Of a DNA stretch of 17,750 nucleotides, positions 1-7,639 are shown in pieces; position 1 is the first letter of the stretch, and each line of letters begins with the position of its first letter. Source of the DNA: DASZFV01 sp036494575 (GTDB lineage Bacteria; Myxococcota_A; Polyangia; Fen-1088); contig DASXOE010000121.1 of NCBI GenBank assembly GCA_036494575.1, forward strand, positions 1-17,750. Reading direction: 5' to 3'. The position numbers and the translations under genes were made by a program. A model generated the notes under the pieces. That model saw only the letters and a program-made list of their open reading frames with translations, had not been told where the DNA came from and ran no database searches.

Positions 1-1893
1 GCGTTCGATGTCCTGGGCCGACAGCTTGAACACGGCCCCCGCCTGCGAGACGACGTTCTCTTCGATCATCGCCGAGCCGAAGTCGTTGCCGCCGAAGCGC
101 AGCGCCACCTGCCCGACCTCCGGACCCATGGTCGGCCACGACACCTGCAGGCTCGGGAAGTTGTCGAGGTAGAGGCGCGCGAGCGCGAAGACGCGGAGGT
201 AGCGCATGGCCGTCGTGTCGTCGTGGAGCTTGAGGCGCGTGCCCTCGGCCTGGAATGGCCAGCAGATGAAGGCCGTGAAGCCGGCCGTCTGGTCCTGCAG
301 CTCGCGCAGGCGCTCGAAGTGATTGACGACGTGGCGCGGCTCTTCGCCGAAGCCGAAGACCATCGTGGCCGTCGTGCGCAGGCCGAGGGCGTGACCCTGC
401 CGCATGACCTCGAGCCAGACGTCGGTCGTGCACTTGAGCGGCGAGATCGCGTAGCGGATCTCGTCGTCGAGGATCTCGGCGCCGCCGCCGGGGATCGAGT
501 CGAGGCCGGCGGCCACGAGCCGCTCGATGACGCCGCGGATGGGCATGCGCTCGAGCTCGGCGATGTAGCGGATCTCCTCGGGCGACAGACCATGGATCGC
601 GAGCGGGAAGCTCGCCTTCATCCAGCGGAAGAGGTCCTCGTACCAGGAGAGCGGCAGGTTGGGGTTCAGGCCTCCCTGCAGGAGGATCTGCACGCCGCCG
701 AGGTCCACCGTCTCCTGGAGCTTCCGGGCGAGGTCGTCGCGCGACAGCACGTAGCCCTCGGTCTTGTGCGTGGGCGGGCGGTAGAAATTGCAGAACTTAC
801 AGCGCGTGACGCAGACGTTCGTGTAGTTGACGTTGCGGTCGATGATGTAGGTGACCTCGTTGCCCGCGTGCAGCGCGCGGCGGCGCGCGTCGGCGGCGGC
901 GCCAAGCTCGAGCGTCGGCGCTTCGGCGTAGAGGCGGAGCCCGTCCTCGGGCGAGAGGCGCGCGCCGGCGGCGGCGTCGGCGAGGAGCGTGTCGACCGAG
1001 AGCGCGCGTGCCGGCTTGACGGCGGCGGGCGCGGCGCGGCCGTCGAGCCGGCCGGCGCTGGCGCTGGTCACCGCCTGCTCGTAGAGGCGCAGTCGCGCGC
1101 GCGCGCCGAAGAGGCCGGCGGCGTGGCCGCGCTCGAAGAACGCCGCGACTCCCGACAGCTCCGCGCTGCCCAGGCGGTAACGTATGTTCTCGGTCAGGTA
1201 GCGCTCGTAGAGCGCCGGCGCCCCTGAGCCTGAGGGCTCCGCTTCGGCCCAGGCGCGCGCGATCTCGGCGCGGTGGATCATGCCCTCGGACAGGCTCTGC
1301 TGCAGGATGCCGATCTCGTCGGCGCCGAGCGCGTCGGGTCGGCCCGCCCACACGGCGTAGACGAACGGCAGGCCGGTCGTCTCGCGCCACACCTCCCCGA
1401 GATCGACGACGTGTGCGTGCCTCTCGGCGGCCGCGAATCCGGCGTCGCCGATGACGAGGGCGCCCGTGCGGTCCGACGCGGCCTCGAGGACGGCGTCGTG
1501 CGGGACCTCGCGGAAGCGCGGCGCGACGCCGCGCTCGCGGCACAGGAGCTTGAGCAGCGCCGCCGAGCTGCGCGATGCGCCGTCGAGCGCGATCTCGTCG
1601 AGCTCGGTCCACGGCACGTCGCTCACGAGCAGCACGGTGCGCACGGGGCCGACGCTCGCGATGGCGATGCCGGGGACGGCGCGCAGCGGGGTGGGCGATT
1701 CGGCATAGGCCGCCGTGGGGATGAGGCCGAGGTCCACCTCGCCCGTCGCGAGGAGCTGCGCGCAGCGCGACGGCAGCTCGAACGACAGGTCGAAGCGATC
1801 CTCGCCGAGGCCGCGCTCGAGCCCGTAGGTGATGGGCCGCGCGTTCAGGAACGAGACGGCCGCGACGCGCAGCTTCTTCCGGGCGCCGCTCAC
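1..1893 (-). CDS. mqnA-mqnC: MqnA-MqnC fusion: chorismate dehydratase joined to dehypoxanthine futalosine cyclase (3' end cut by window edge)
   Basis: One uninterrupted frame of 631 visible residues contains two complete-looking futalosine-pathway enzymes. Residues 1-271 match MqnA (chorismate dehydratase, solute-binding-protein fold): N-terminal VSFLNARPITYGL and later DLGEVWRETTGLPFVYAVW. Residues about 272-291 are an Ala/Gly-rich linker. Residues 292-631 match MqnC, a radical SAM enzyme that cyclises dehypoxanthine futalosine: cluster motif C361-x3-C365-x2-C368 within NYTNVCVTRCKFCNFYRP, then GLDSIPGGGAEILDDEIR. I read the frame triplet by triplet from 1893 to 1 and found no stop or frame change. 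MqnC is usually about 360-370 residues, so roughly 30 are missing beyond the edge. The GTG start overlaps the mqnE stop by 4 nt (GTGA) and has a GAGG Shine-Dalgarno 7 nt upstream. An internal GTG at 1071 could restart translation of MqnC alone, but its ribosome site is weak. Domain identities are secure; the fused protein as the real product is likely. Confidence 0.9.
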   Translation of the reverse strand, partial: MSGARKKLRVAAVSFLNARPITYGLERGLGEDRFDLSFELPSRCAQLLATGEVDLGLIPTAAYAESPTPLRAVPGIAIASVGPVRTVLLVSDVPWTELDEIALDGASRSSAALLKLLCRERGVAPRFREVPHDAVLEAASDRTGALVIGDAGFAAAERHAHVVDLGEVWRETTGLPFVYAVWAGRPDALGADEIGILQQSLSEGMIHRAEIARAWAEAEPSGSGAPALYERYLTENIRYRLGSAELSGVAAFFERGHAAGLFGARARLRLYEQAVTSASAGRLDGRAAPAAVKPARALSVDTLLADAAAGARLSPEDGLRLYAEAPTLELGAAADARRRALHAGNEVTYIIDRNVNYTNVCVTRCKFCNFYRPPTHKTEGYVLSRDDLARKLQETVDLGGVQILLQGGLNPNLPLSWYEDLFRWMKASFPLAIHGLSPEEIRYIAELERMPIRGVIERLVAAGLDSIPGGGAEILDDEIRYAISPLKCTTDVWLEVMRQGHALGLRTTATMVFGFGEEPRHVVNHFERLRELQDQTAGFTAFICWPFQAEGTRLKLHDDTTAMRYLRVFALARLYLDNFPSLQVSWPTMGPEVGQVALRFGGNDFGSAMIEENVVSQAGAVFKLSAQDIER

Positions 1894-3050
1894 GGCACGA
1901 CCTCGAGCGCGTGGCGGCGCACGTCGCGGCGGAAGGGCTTGTCGGAAGCGAGCGCCTCGCCCTCGGCCAAGACATTGTAGAGCGTGTCGCGCTCGACGGG
2001 CGCGCGGCCTGCGTTCCGGATGATGCGGACGATCTCGTTCGGGCTCATGGCCTGCGGCGTCTCCGCGCCGGCCATGTGATAAATCTTCTCTTCCTGAACG
2101 GTGCCGTCGAGATCGTCGGCGCCGAACCACAGCGCCGACTGAGCGGTCTTGACGCCCAGCATGATCCAGTAGGCCTTGAGGTGCGGGATATTGTCGAGGA
2201 CGAGGCGCGCCACCGCGTACGTGCGCAGGTCTTCGACGCCGGTCGGGCCGGGCAGCTTCATGAGGGCGTTGTTGTCGGGGTGAAACGCCAGCGGGATGAA
2301 GGTCTGGAACCCGCCCGTCTCGGCCTGGAGCGCGCGCAGGCGCAGCATGTGATCGACACGCTCCTCGACCGTCTCGATGGTCCCGTAGAGCATCGTGCAG
2401 TTCGAGCGCAGGCCGAGCCGATGCGCCGTGCGGTGGACCTCGAGCCATTCGTCGCCCGTGCACTTGTCGTCGCAGATCTTCTTGCGCACACGCGCCGCGA
2501 AGATCTCGGCGCCCCCGCCGGGAATCGAGTCGAGGCCCGCGGCGCGCAGGCGCGTGATGACCTCGGCGATGGGCAGATCGTATTTCTTGTGGAAGTAGAA
2601 GATCTCCACGGCCGTGAACGCCTTGAGGTGGATGCTCGGCTGCAGGCGCTTCAAGCCCGCGAGGAGCTCCGTGTAGTACTCGAACGGAAGGCCGGGGTGC
2701 AGGCCGTTGACGATGTGGATCTCGGTGATGGGGTCGCGCGCGTCGAGGCGCGCCTGCAGCTTCCCCCAGGCCTCGGCGTGCGACATCGTGTAGGCGCCCG
2801 GCTTGCCCTCCTCGAGGCGCGCGAACGAGCAGAAGCGGCAGCTCGCCTCGCAGACGTTCGTGGCGTTGATGTGGAGGTTGCGGTTGAAGTACGTGCGCTC
2901 GCCGTGCAGGCGCTCGCGGACTTCGTTCGCCAGCAATCCCAATTCGAGAAGGTTGCGGTGTTCGAAGAGCGCTATCCCGTCTTCTAGAGACAGCGGCTCT
3001 CCATCTCGCACTTTGTCGCGGATCCGCGGCGTCACGTTCGTTGAGCCCAT
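1890..3050 (-). CDS. mqnE: Aminofutalosine synthase MqnE (radical SAM)
   Basis: 386-residue radical SAM enzyme. The family joins the MqnA product, 3-[(1-carboxyvinyl)oxy]benzoate, to the adenosyl radical of SAM to give aminofutalosine in cytosolic menaquinone synthesis. The 4Fe-4S motif is C67-x3-C71-x2-C74 (NVCEASCRFCSF), preceded by YFNRNLHINATN, which separates MqnE from MqnC. Other family marks are ITEIHIVNGLHPGLPFEYY, SIPGGGAEIFAARVRKKIC and the C-terminal FGADDLDGTVQEEKI. Length is normal. The ATG at 3050 directly abuts the TAG of the preceding gene and has AGAGGA upstream, so the start is well supported. Its stop overlaps the GTG of the mqnA-mqnC fusion, which suggests coupled translation of three pathway enzymes. 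Confidence 0.95.
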   Translation of the reverse strand: MGSTNVTPRIRDKVRDGEPLSLEDGIALFEHRNLLELGLLANEVRERLHGERTYFNRNLHINATNVCEASCRFCSFARLEEGKPGAYTMSHAEAWGKLQARLDARDPITEIHIVNGLHPGLPFEYYTELLAGLKRLQPSIHLKAFTAVEIFYFHKKYDLPIAEVITRLRAAGLDSIPGGGAEIFAARVRKKICDDKCTGDEWLEVHRTAHRLGLRSNCTMLYGTIETVEERVDHMLRLRALQAETGGFQTFIPLAFHPDNNALMKLPGPTGVEDLRTYAVARLVLDNIPHLKAYWIMLGVKTAQSALWFGADDLDGTVQEEKIYHMAGAETPQAMSPNEIVRIIRNAGRAPVERDTLYNVLAEGEALASDKPFRRDVRRHALEVVP

Positions 3051-3797
3051 CTAAGTCACTTCCTCTAAAGCGTCATTCAAGAGTCGCTCGGCTGGAACCA
3101 GCCCGGCGCCGCGGATGAGCGTCACCGCCTCCTTGCGCGTGAGGGCGGGGTTGTTGGCGTTGTCGCCGAGGCGGAGCGCGCGCTCGCCCACGATGGGCGC
3201 CAGGAGCTCGTCGGCACCGAAGCCGAGGCACATCTGCGCGAGCCGCGGGCCGAGGCGCTCGACGTCGGCCAGCACGTGACAACCGACCGGCAGCGCGAGC
3301 CGGCAGAGCGCCGTGAAGCGGACCGTATCGAGGCCGTAGGGCTCGCCCTCGGGCGTGGGGATCACGCCCCACAGCGGCACGTCGCACGCGGCGAGCGCCC
3401 GCAGGCGCCCGGATCGCGCGTCCTCGCTCTCGCCGCCGCGGAACGCCGCCCGCAAGACGAGGCGCGCGCCGTCGCCGGCGATCTCACGCAGGGTCGCGAC
3501 GTCGGCGCCGACGACGACCGTCGCCCCGGCCGCGTGCGCCGCCGCCCAGCCGCCGAGGGCCGGCAGGTCGCCAGCCTCGACGTAGGAGACGCTCGCGTCG
3601 CGCGGGCCGCGCCAGGCGCCAGACCCCAAAAGCCGCCGCGAGCGGGCGAACGTGCCGCGCCGGCCGAGCGCCGCGTCGCGCGCGGCCGCGGCCCGCCGGC
3701 CGAGCGCGAAGAGATCCTCGACGGGCGGCGCGGCCGCTTCGGACGCCGCGGGGATCGAGGTCGACGACGTCGAGGTCGCGTCGGCGCCGGGGCTCAT
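3051..3797 (-). CDS. MqnE/MqnC-like radical SAM paralogue lacking the Fe-S cysteine motif
   Basis: 248 residues, with no product name I can recall. By eye it follows the MqnE/MqnC family over most of its length. Residues 28-56 (LFALGRRAAAARDAALGRRG...) resemble the region just before the cluster loop in MqnE. Residues 131-145 (RLRALAACDVPLWGVIP) match the RLRALQAETGGFQTFIP stretch. Residues 185-200 (RLAQMCLGFGADELLAP) match TAQSALWFGADDLDGT. The C-terminus LIRGAGLVPAERLLNDAL matches IIRNAGRAPVERDTLYNVL. Where the CxxxCxxC loop should be there is only LLGSGAWRGP, and about 100 residues of the barrel are missing. It therefore cannot bind a normal SAM cluster. The ATG overlaps the ubiX stop by 4 nt and has a perfect GGAGG 6 nt upstream; the stop abuts mqnE. 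The intact frame and good signals argue for a maintained gene rather than a decayed one. A structural or regulatory partner of MqnE or MqnC is inference. Confidence 0.75.
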   Translation of the reverse strand: MSPGADATSTSSTSIPAASEAAAPPVEDLFALGRRAAAARDAALGRRGTFARSRRLLGSGAWRGPRDASVSYVEAGDLPALGGWAAAHAAGATVVVGADVATLREIAGDGARLVLRAAFRGGESEDARSGRLRALAACDVPLWGVIPTPEGEPYGLDTVRFTALCRLALPVGCHVLADVERLGPRLAQMCLGFGADELLAPIVGERALRLGDNANNPALTRKEAVTLIRGAGLVPAERLLNDALEEVT

Positions 3798-4357
3798 GTC
3801 GCGCCTCCGCCGCCCCAGCGCGGCATGAGCTGGTTGGGCAGGCCGAGCTGGTCGAAGACGCGGCCCACGACCGTGTCGAGCAGCGCCTCGATCGTCGTCG
3901 GGCTCGAGTAGAAAGACGGCGCCGCTGGCAGCACGACCGCGCCCGCGCGCGTGACCGCCAGCATGTTCTCGAGGTGGATGGTCGACAGGGGCGTCTCGCG
4001 CACGACGAGCACGAGCTTGCGGCGCTCCTTGAGCATGACGTCGGCGGCCCTCCCGATGAGGTCGTCGGACACGCCGTGCGCGATGCGCGCCAGGCCGCCC
4101 GTCGAGCAGGGGATGACCACCATGGCGTCCCACCCGGCCGAGCCCGAGGCGAACGGCGCGTGAAAGTCGCGCAGGCCGTAGCGCTTGAACGGATAGGGCG
4201 GCACGTCGCCGAGCTCGTGCTTCCACACCTCCGCCCCCGACGACGAGAACACGACCCCCGCTTGGAAGTCCTTCATCTGGCTGGCGGCCAACACCTCCAG
4301 CAGACGCTTCGCATAGATCGAGCCCGAGGCGCCGCCGACGGCGACGACGAGCTTCAC
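3794..4357 (-). CDS. ubiX: UbiX-family flavin prenyltransferase
   Basis: 187 residues, the usual UbiX/Pad1 length. The family prenylates FMN to make prenyl-FMN, the cofactor of UbiD decarboxylases. Family marks are the N-terminal VVAVGGASGSIYAKRLLE nucleotide-binding segment, FSSSGAEVWKHE, PCSTGGLARIAHGVSDDLI with RAADVMLKERRKLVLVVRETPL, and the C-terminal PAAPSFYSSPTTIEALLDTVV region. The GTG start at 4357 lies in a GTGA overlap with the ubiE stop; no strong ribosome site is visible, so translational coupling is likely. It sits with ubiD in one operon, so its probable client is the UbiD-like protein two genes upstream, acting on the prenylated naphthoate of the futalosine route (MqnM-type role). 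Confidence 0.93.
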   Translation of the reverse strand: MKLVVAVGGASGSIYAKRLLEVLAASQMKDFQAGVVFSSSGAEVWKHELGDVPPYPFKRYGLRDFHAPFASGSAGWDAMVVIPCSTGGLARIAHGVSDDLIGRAADVMLKERRKLVLVVRETPLSTIHLENMLAVTRAGAVVLPAAPSFYSSPTTIEALLDTVVGRVFDQLGLPNQLMPRWGGGGAT

Positions 4358-5100
4358 GACGCCACCACCAAAGAGGCGACGCCCGACGGGAAGAGCGGCT
4401 GACCGGCGACGTCGGCAAAGCCCGCCGCGCGCAGCAGCGCCTCGAGCTCGCCGCGCGAGCGGAACTGGGCGATGGAGTCGGGCAGGTAGCGGTAGGCCTC
4501 GCGGTCGCCCGTGATGGCCCAGCCCACGAGGGGCAGGACGTGGGCGTTGTAGACGCGGTCGAAGAAGAAGCGCGGCTTGTCGGGCCGGAAGAACTCGAGG
4601 ATCGCGAGGCGCCCGCCGGGCCGCACGACGCGCCGGAGCTCGGCGAGCGCGCGCGGCAGGTCGCGCAGGTTGCGCACGCAGAAGGCCGAGAACGCGCCGT
4701 CGAAGGCCGCGTCGCGGTAGGGCAGCGCGTGGCCGTCGGCGCCGTGCGTCTCGATCACGACGCCCGCGGGCAGCTTCTTGCGGCCCGCGCGCAACATCTC
4801 GCGCGAAAAATCCGCCGCCGCCACGCGCGCCCCGGGCGCGCGGCGCACGATCTCGAGGCCGCCGTCGAGCGTTCCCGCGCCGAGGTCGAGCACGCGCGGC
4901 GCGCCTCCCAGTCCCTCGAGCAGCCGCGCGATGGCCTTCTTGCGCCACAGCCCGTCGACGCCGGCGGACATGATCCGGTTGGCGGCGTCGTAGCGACCGG
5001 CGACGCGGTCGAACATGCCGCGCACGTCGTGGCCGCCCTCGGCGAGGCTCGGGGTCGTCGTCGTGGCCGTCGTGGCCGTCGTCGTCGGGGCGGCCGTCAC
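4354..5100 (-). CDS. ubiE: UbiE/MenG-type demethylmenaquinone methyltransferase
   Basis: 248-residue SAM-dependent methyltransferase for the last step, demethylmenaquinone to menaquinone. Family marks are GMFDRVAGRYDAANRIMS (residues 28-45), motif I VLDLGAGTLDGG (70-81), AFCVRNLRDLPRALAELRRV (139-158), RPGGRLAILEFFRP (160-173), and the UbiE-specific tail VLPLVGWAITGDREAYRYLPDSI. Motif I reads G-T-L-D instead of the usual G-T-G-D. Residues 2-17 are almost only Thr and Ala, encoded by a run of GTC/GCC-type trinucleotides, and look like a disordered extension. The GTG start is in a 4-nt GTGA overlap with the ubiD stop. Because only menaquinone genes surround it, the substrate is inferred to be demethylmenaquinone. 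Confidence 0.92.
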   Translation of the reverse strand: MTAAPTTTATTATTTTPSLAEGGHDVRGMFDRVAGRYDAANRIMSAGVDGLWRKKAIARLLEGLGGAPRVLDLGAGTLDGGLEIVRRAPGARVAAADFSREMLRAGRKKLPAGVVIETHGADGHALPYRDAAFDGAFSAFCVRNLRDLPRALAELRRVVRPGGRLAILEFFRPDKPRFFFDRVYNAHVLPLVGWAITGDREAYRYLPDSIAQFRSRGELEALLRAAGFADVAGQPLFPSGVASLVVAS

Positions 5101-6596
5101 GGCAGCCCCAGCTCTTTGTAGATGGCGTCGACGCGCGCCATCACCTCGGGCGTCATCTTGAGGACCTCGGGCCACTCGCGCGTGAAGCCCTCTTCCTTCC
5201 ACTTGCGCGTGGCGTCCACGCCCAGCTTGCCGCCGAAGCCGAAGGCCGACGAGGCGTGATCGAGCACGTCGATGGGCCCCTCGGCGAAGAAGACGTCGCG
5301 CTTGGCGTCGATGTTGTTGAGGGCGCGCCACGCGACCTCGCGCACGTTCTGCACGTCGACGTCTTCGTCGACGACGATGATGCACTTCGCGAACATCATC
5401 TGTCCCATGCCCCACAAGGAGTGGCAGATCTTGCGCGCGTGGTGCGGGTAGTCCTTCTTGATCGACACGATGCACAGGTTGTGGAACACGCCCTCGATGG
5501 GGAGATTCATGTCCACGATCTCGGGGAATGTCATCTGCAGAAGCGGCAGAAAAAGTCGCTCGGTGGCCTTGCCCAGCCAGGCATCCTCCTGCGGCGGCGG
5601 CCCCACGACGGTCGTCGCGTAGATCGGCTGCTCGCGGCGCGTGATGCAGGTCAGGTGAAAGACCGGGTAGTCGTCGGCGAGCGAGTAGTAGCCCGTGTGG
5701 TCGCCGAAAGGGCCCTCGCGGCGGAGCTCGTCGACGTCGACGTAGCCTTCGAGCACGAAGTCGGCGGACGCCGGCACCTCGAGGTCGACGGTCTTGCAGG
5801 CGACCATCTCGACGGGTTTGCGGCGCAGGAAGCCCGCGAAGAGGAACTCGTCGATGCCGTCGGGGAGCGGCGCCGTCGCCGCGTAGGCCAGCACGGGATC
5901 GCCGCCCAGCGCGACGGCCACGGGCATGCGCTGGATGCCGAGCTCTTTGTAGCGGCGCATGTGGCGGCGGCCGGTCTTGTGGAGCTGCCAGTGCATGCCC
6001 GTCTCGCGCGGGCCGTAGACCTGCATGCGGTAGCAGCCGACGTTGCGCGTGCCCTTGTCCGGGTCGCGCGTCACGACCATCGGCAGCGTGATGTAGGGGC
6101 CGCCGTCCTCGGGCCAGGTCGTGAGGATCGGCAGCTTCGACAGATCGGGCTCGCGCTCGACGACCTGCTGGCACGGCGCCGTCCGCACCGTTCGGGGCAT
6201 GGCCGAGGCGACGCGCGCGACCTTGGGCAGCATGCGGACCTTGTCCATGAGCGACACGGGCGGTTGGGACTTCACGAGCGCGCCGATGGCGCGCGCGTGC
6301 TCCTCGAGGTCGGCGACGCCCAGCGCCCACGACATGCGCCGCCGCGTCGCGTACGTGTTGATGAGCGCGGGGAAGCGCGAGCCCTTGACGCGCTCGAACA
6401 GCAGCGCCGGTCCCCCGACGCGCATCGAGCGCTGCGCGATCTCCGACAGCTCGAGAACGGGATCGATCTCACGGGTGATGCGGCGAAGCTCGCCGCGCTC
6501 CTCGAGGTAGCTCACGAAGGCGCGCAGATCGTTCCACTGCGCCGGCACGCCGCCCACGCCGGTCGCCACGCCGAGGCCGTCGGGCGCGAGCGCCAT
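5097..6596 (-). CDS. ubiD: UbiD-family prenyl-FMN-dependent decarboxylase
   Basis: 499 residues, matching the roughly 490-500 of UbiD. The family non-oxidatively decarboxylates an aromatic acid using prenyl-FMN, Mn2+ and K+. The N-terminus WNDLRAFVSYLEERGELRRI is typical. N185 and R190 in RNVGCYRMQVYGPRETGMHW match the cofactor and metal site. E283 and E294 (in REGPFGDHTGYYSLADDYP) match the catalytic Glu region. In this operon the likely substrate is the prenylated 1,4-dihydroxy-6-naphthoate of the futalosine pathway (MqnL-type role) rather than an octaprenyl-hydroxybenzoate; that is inference from neighbours. The ATG shares one base with the upstream stop (TGATG), and GAGAGGA lies 8 nt before it, so coupling and start are well supported. 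The first 20 residues are poorly conserved. Confidence 0.93.
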   Translation of the reverse strand: MALAPDGLGVATGVGGVPAQWNDLRAFVSYLEERGELRRITREIDPVLELSEIAQRSMRVGGPALLFERVKGSRFPALINTYATRRRMSWALGVADLEEHARAIGALVKSQPPVSLMDKVRMLPKVARVASAMPRTVRTAPCQQVVEREPDLSKLPILTTWPEDGGPYITLPMVVTRDPDKGTRNVGCYRMQVYGPRETGMHWQLHKTGRRHMRRYKELGIQRMPVAVALGGDPVLAYAATAPLPDGIDEFLFAGFLRRKPVEMVACKTVDLEVPASADFVLEGYVDVDELRREGPFGDHTGYYSLADDYPVFHLTCITRREQPIYATTVVGPPPQEDAWLGKATERLFLPLLQMTFPEIVDMNLPIEGVFHNLCIVSIKKDYPHHARKICHSLWGMGQMMFAKCIIVVDEDVDVQNVREVAWRALNNIDAKRDVFFAEGPIDVLDHASSAFGFGGKLGVDATRKWKEEGFTREWPEVLKMTPEVMARVDAIYKELGLP

Positions 6597-7639
6597 CAGG
6601 ACTTCCTCTCGACCGACAGCACGGCGAGGTCGCGCAGCGCGTCCCGGAAGGGCGAGGGCGGTACGAGCTCGAGCTCGATCACGGCCTCGGCGGCGAGCGC
6701 GAGCGCCTTGTCGCGCGCGAGGGCGATGCCGCCCGCCCTGCGCGTCTCGGCGAGGATCTCGGCGGCGACGTTGGCGGATACGCCTTTGTCGCCGAGCTGC
6801 GCGCGCACGTGCCGGCCGAGCGCCGGATCGGCTTCGCAGGCGAGGAGGACGGGCAGGGTGAGCTTGCCCTCTTGCAAGTCGAGACCCACCGACTTGCCAG
6901 CGGTCGCCTCATCGGCGTCGGCGTCGAGCACGTCGTCGGCAATCTGGAAGGCCCTCCCGAGCGCGCGCCCGTAGCGCTCGAGCGGACCGTCGAGGGCCGG
7001 GCCCACGGCCCCGCCCACGCGCGCGCACCAGGCGATGAGCGAGGCGGTCTTGCGATCGATGACGCGGAAGTAGTCCTCGACCGTCGCGTCGGGGTTCCCG
7101 GCGCGCTCGAGCTGCGCGACCTCACCCTCGGCCATCTCGGTGACGGTCGTCGCGAGCGACTGAACCATGGGCAACGAGCCCGTGAGGGCCACCGTCTCGA
7201 GCGCGCGCGCCAGGCAGAAGTCGCCCACGAGGACGACGATGCCGTTGCCGAAGACCATGCGCGCCGCGGGCCGGCCGCGCCGCACGCGTCCGTCGTCGAC
7301 GACGTCGTCGTGATACAGGGTCGCCGTATGGATGAGCTCGGCGGCGCACCCGACGGCCACGCCGAAGTCCACGGGCGCGCCCGAGGCGCGCGCGCTGAGC
7401 ACGGCGAGCATCGGCCGCAGGCGCTTGCCCCCCGCGCCCAGGAGGTGCGCGCCCACCTGCGGGATGGCCCCCACGGGGCTGTCGAGGCGCTCGGCGAGGC
7501 GGGCCTCGACGAGGCGCATCTCGGCCCCCACGAGCGCCACGAGGTCCTCGACGCGAGGACGCGGAGGGACCCGCGGGGGCGCGCTCGAGCCGACGACCGA
7601 CATGGCCGGTATATTGGTCAGGGAGGGCAAGCGGGTCAC
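6596..7639 (-). CDS. Long-chain trans-polyprenyl diphosphate synthase
   Basis: 347 residues from the GTG at 7639, or 335 from the ATG at 7603. It condenses isopentenyl diphosphate onto an allylic primer to make the quinone side chain. Both Asp-rich motifs are present: D111DVVD115 (YHDDVVDDGRVRRG) and D235DVLD239 (FQIADDVLDADADE). GGKRLRP sits at 71-77. The two residues at positions -5 and -4 before the first motif are small (Ala, Thr), which in this family fits long-chain products (octaprenyl-like) rather than farnesyl or geranylgeranyl. It is the first gene of the overlapping menaquinone run. AAAGG precedes the GTG very closely; the alternative ATG has no visible ribosome site, so I chose GTG. 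The exact chain length, and hence a symbol such as ispB or hepT, cannot be fixed. Confidence 0.92.
   Translation of the reverse strand: MTRLPSLTNIPAMSVVGSSAPPRVPPRPRVEDLVALVGAEMRLVEARLAERLDSPVGAIPQVGAHLLGAGGKRLRPMLAVLSARASGAPVDFGVAVGCAAELIHTATLYHDDVVDDGRVRRGRPAARMVFGNGIVVLVGDFCLARALETVALTGSLPMVQSLATTVTEMAEGEVAQLERAGNPDATVEDYFRVIDRKTASLIAWCARVGGAVGPALDGPLERYGRALGRAFQIADDVLDADADEATAGKSVGLDLQEGKLTLPVLLACEADPALGRHVRAQLGDKGVSANVAAEILAETRRAGGIALARDKALALAAEAVIELELVPPSPFRDALRDLAVLSVERKS

Noticed and set aside
1021..1080. Separate mqnA and mqnC genes with a boundary here
   Set aside because: No stop codon in the frame between the domains and both are in the same frame; only a weak internal GTG at 1071 could start a separate MqnC.
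797..1975. 392-codon minus-strand frame overlapping the MqnA-MqnC gene
   Set aside because: Arg-rich translation in a shifted frame; the MqnA and MqnC motifs are in the other frame.
3798..4418. Longer N-terminus for the cluster-less radical SAM-like protein
   Set aside because: The upstream part is Arg-rich and overlaps ubiX almost entirely; the ATG at 3797 has GGAGG and a stop overlap.
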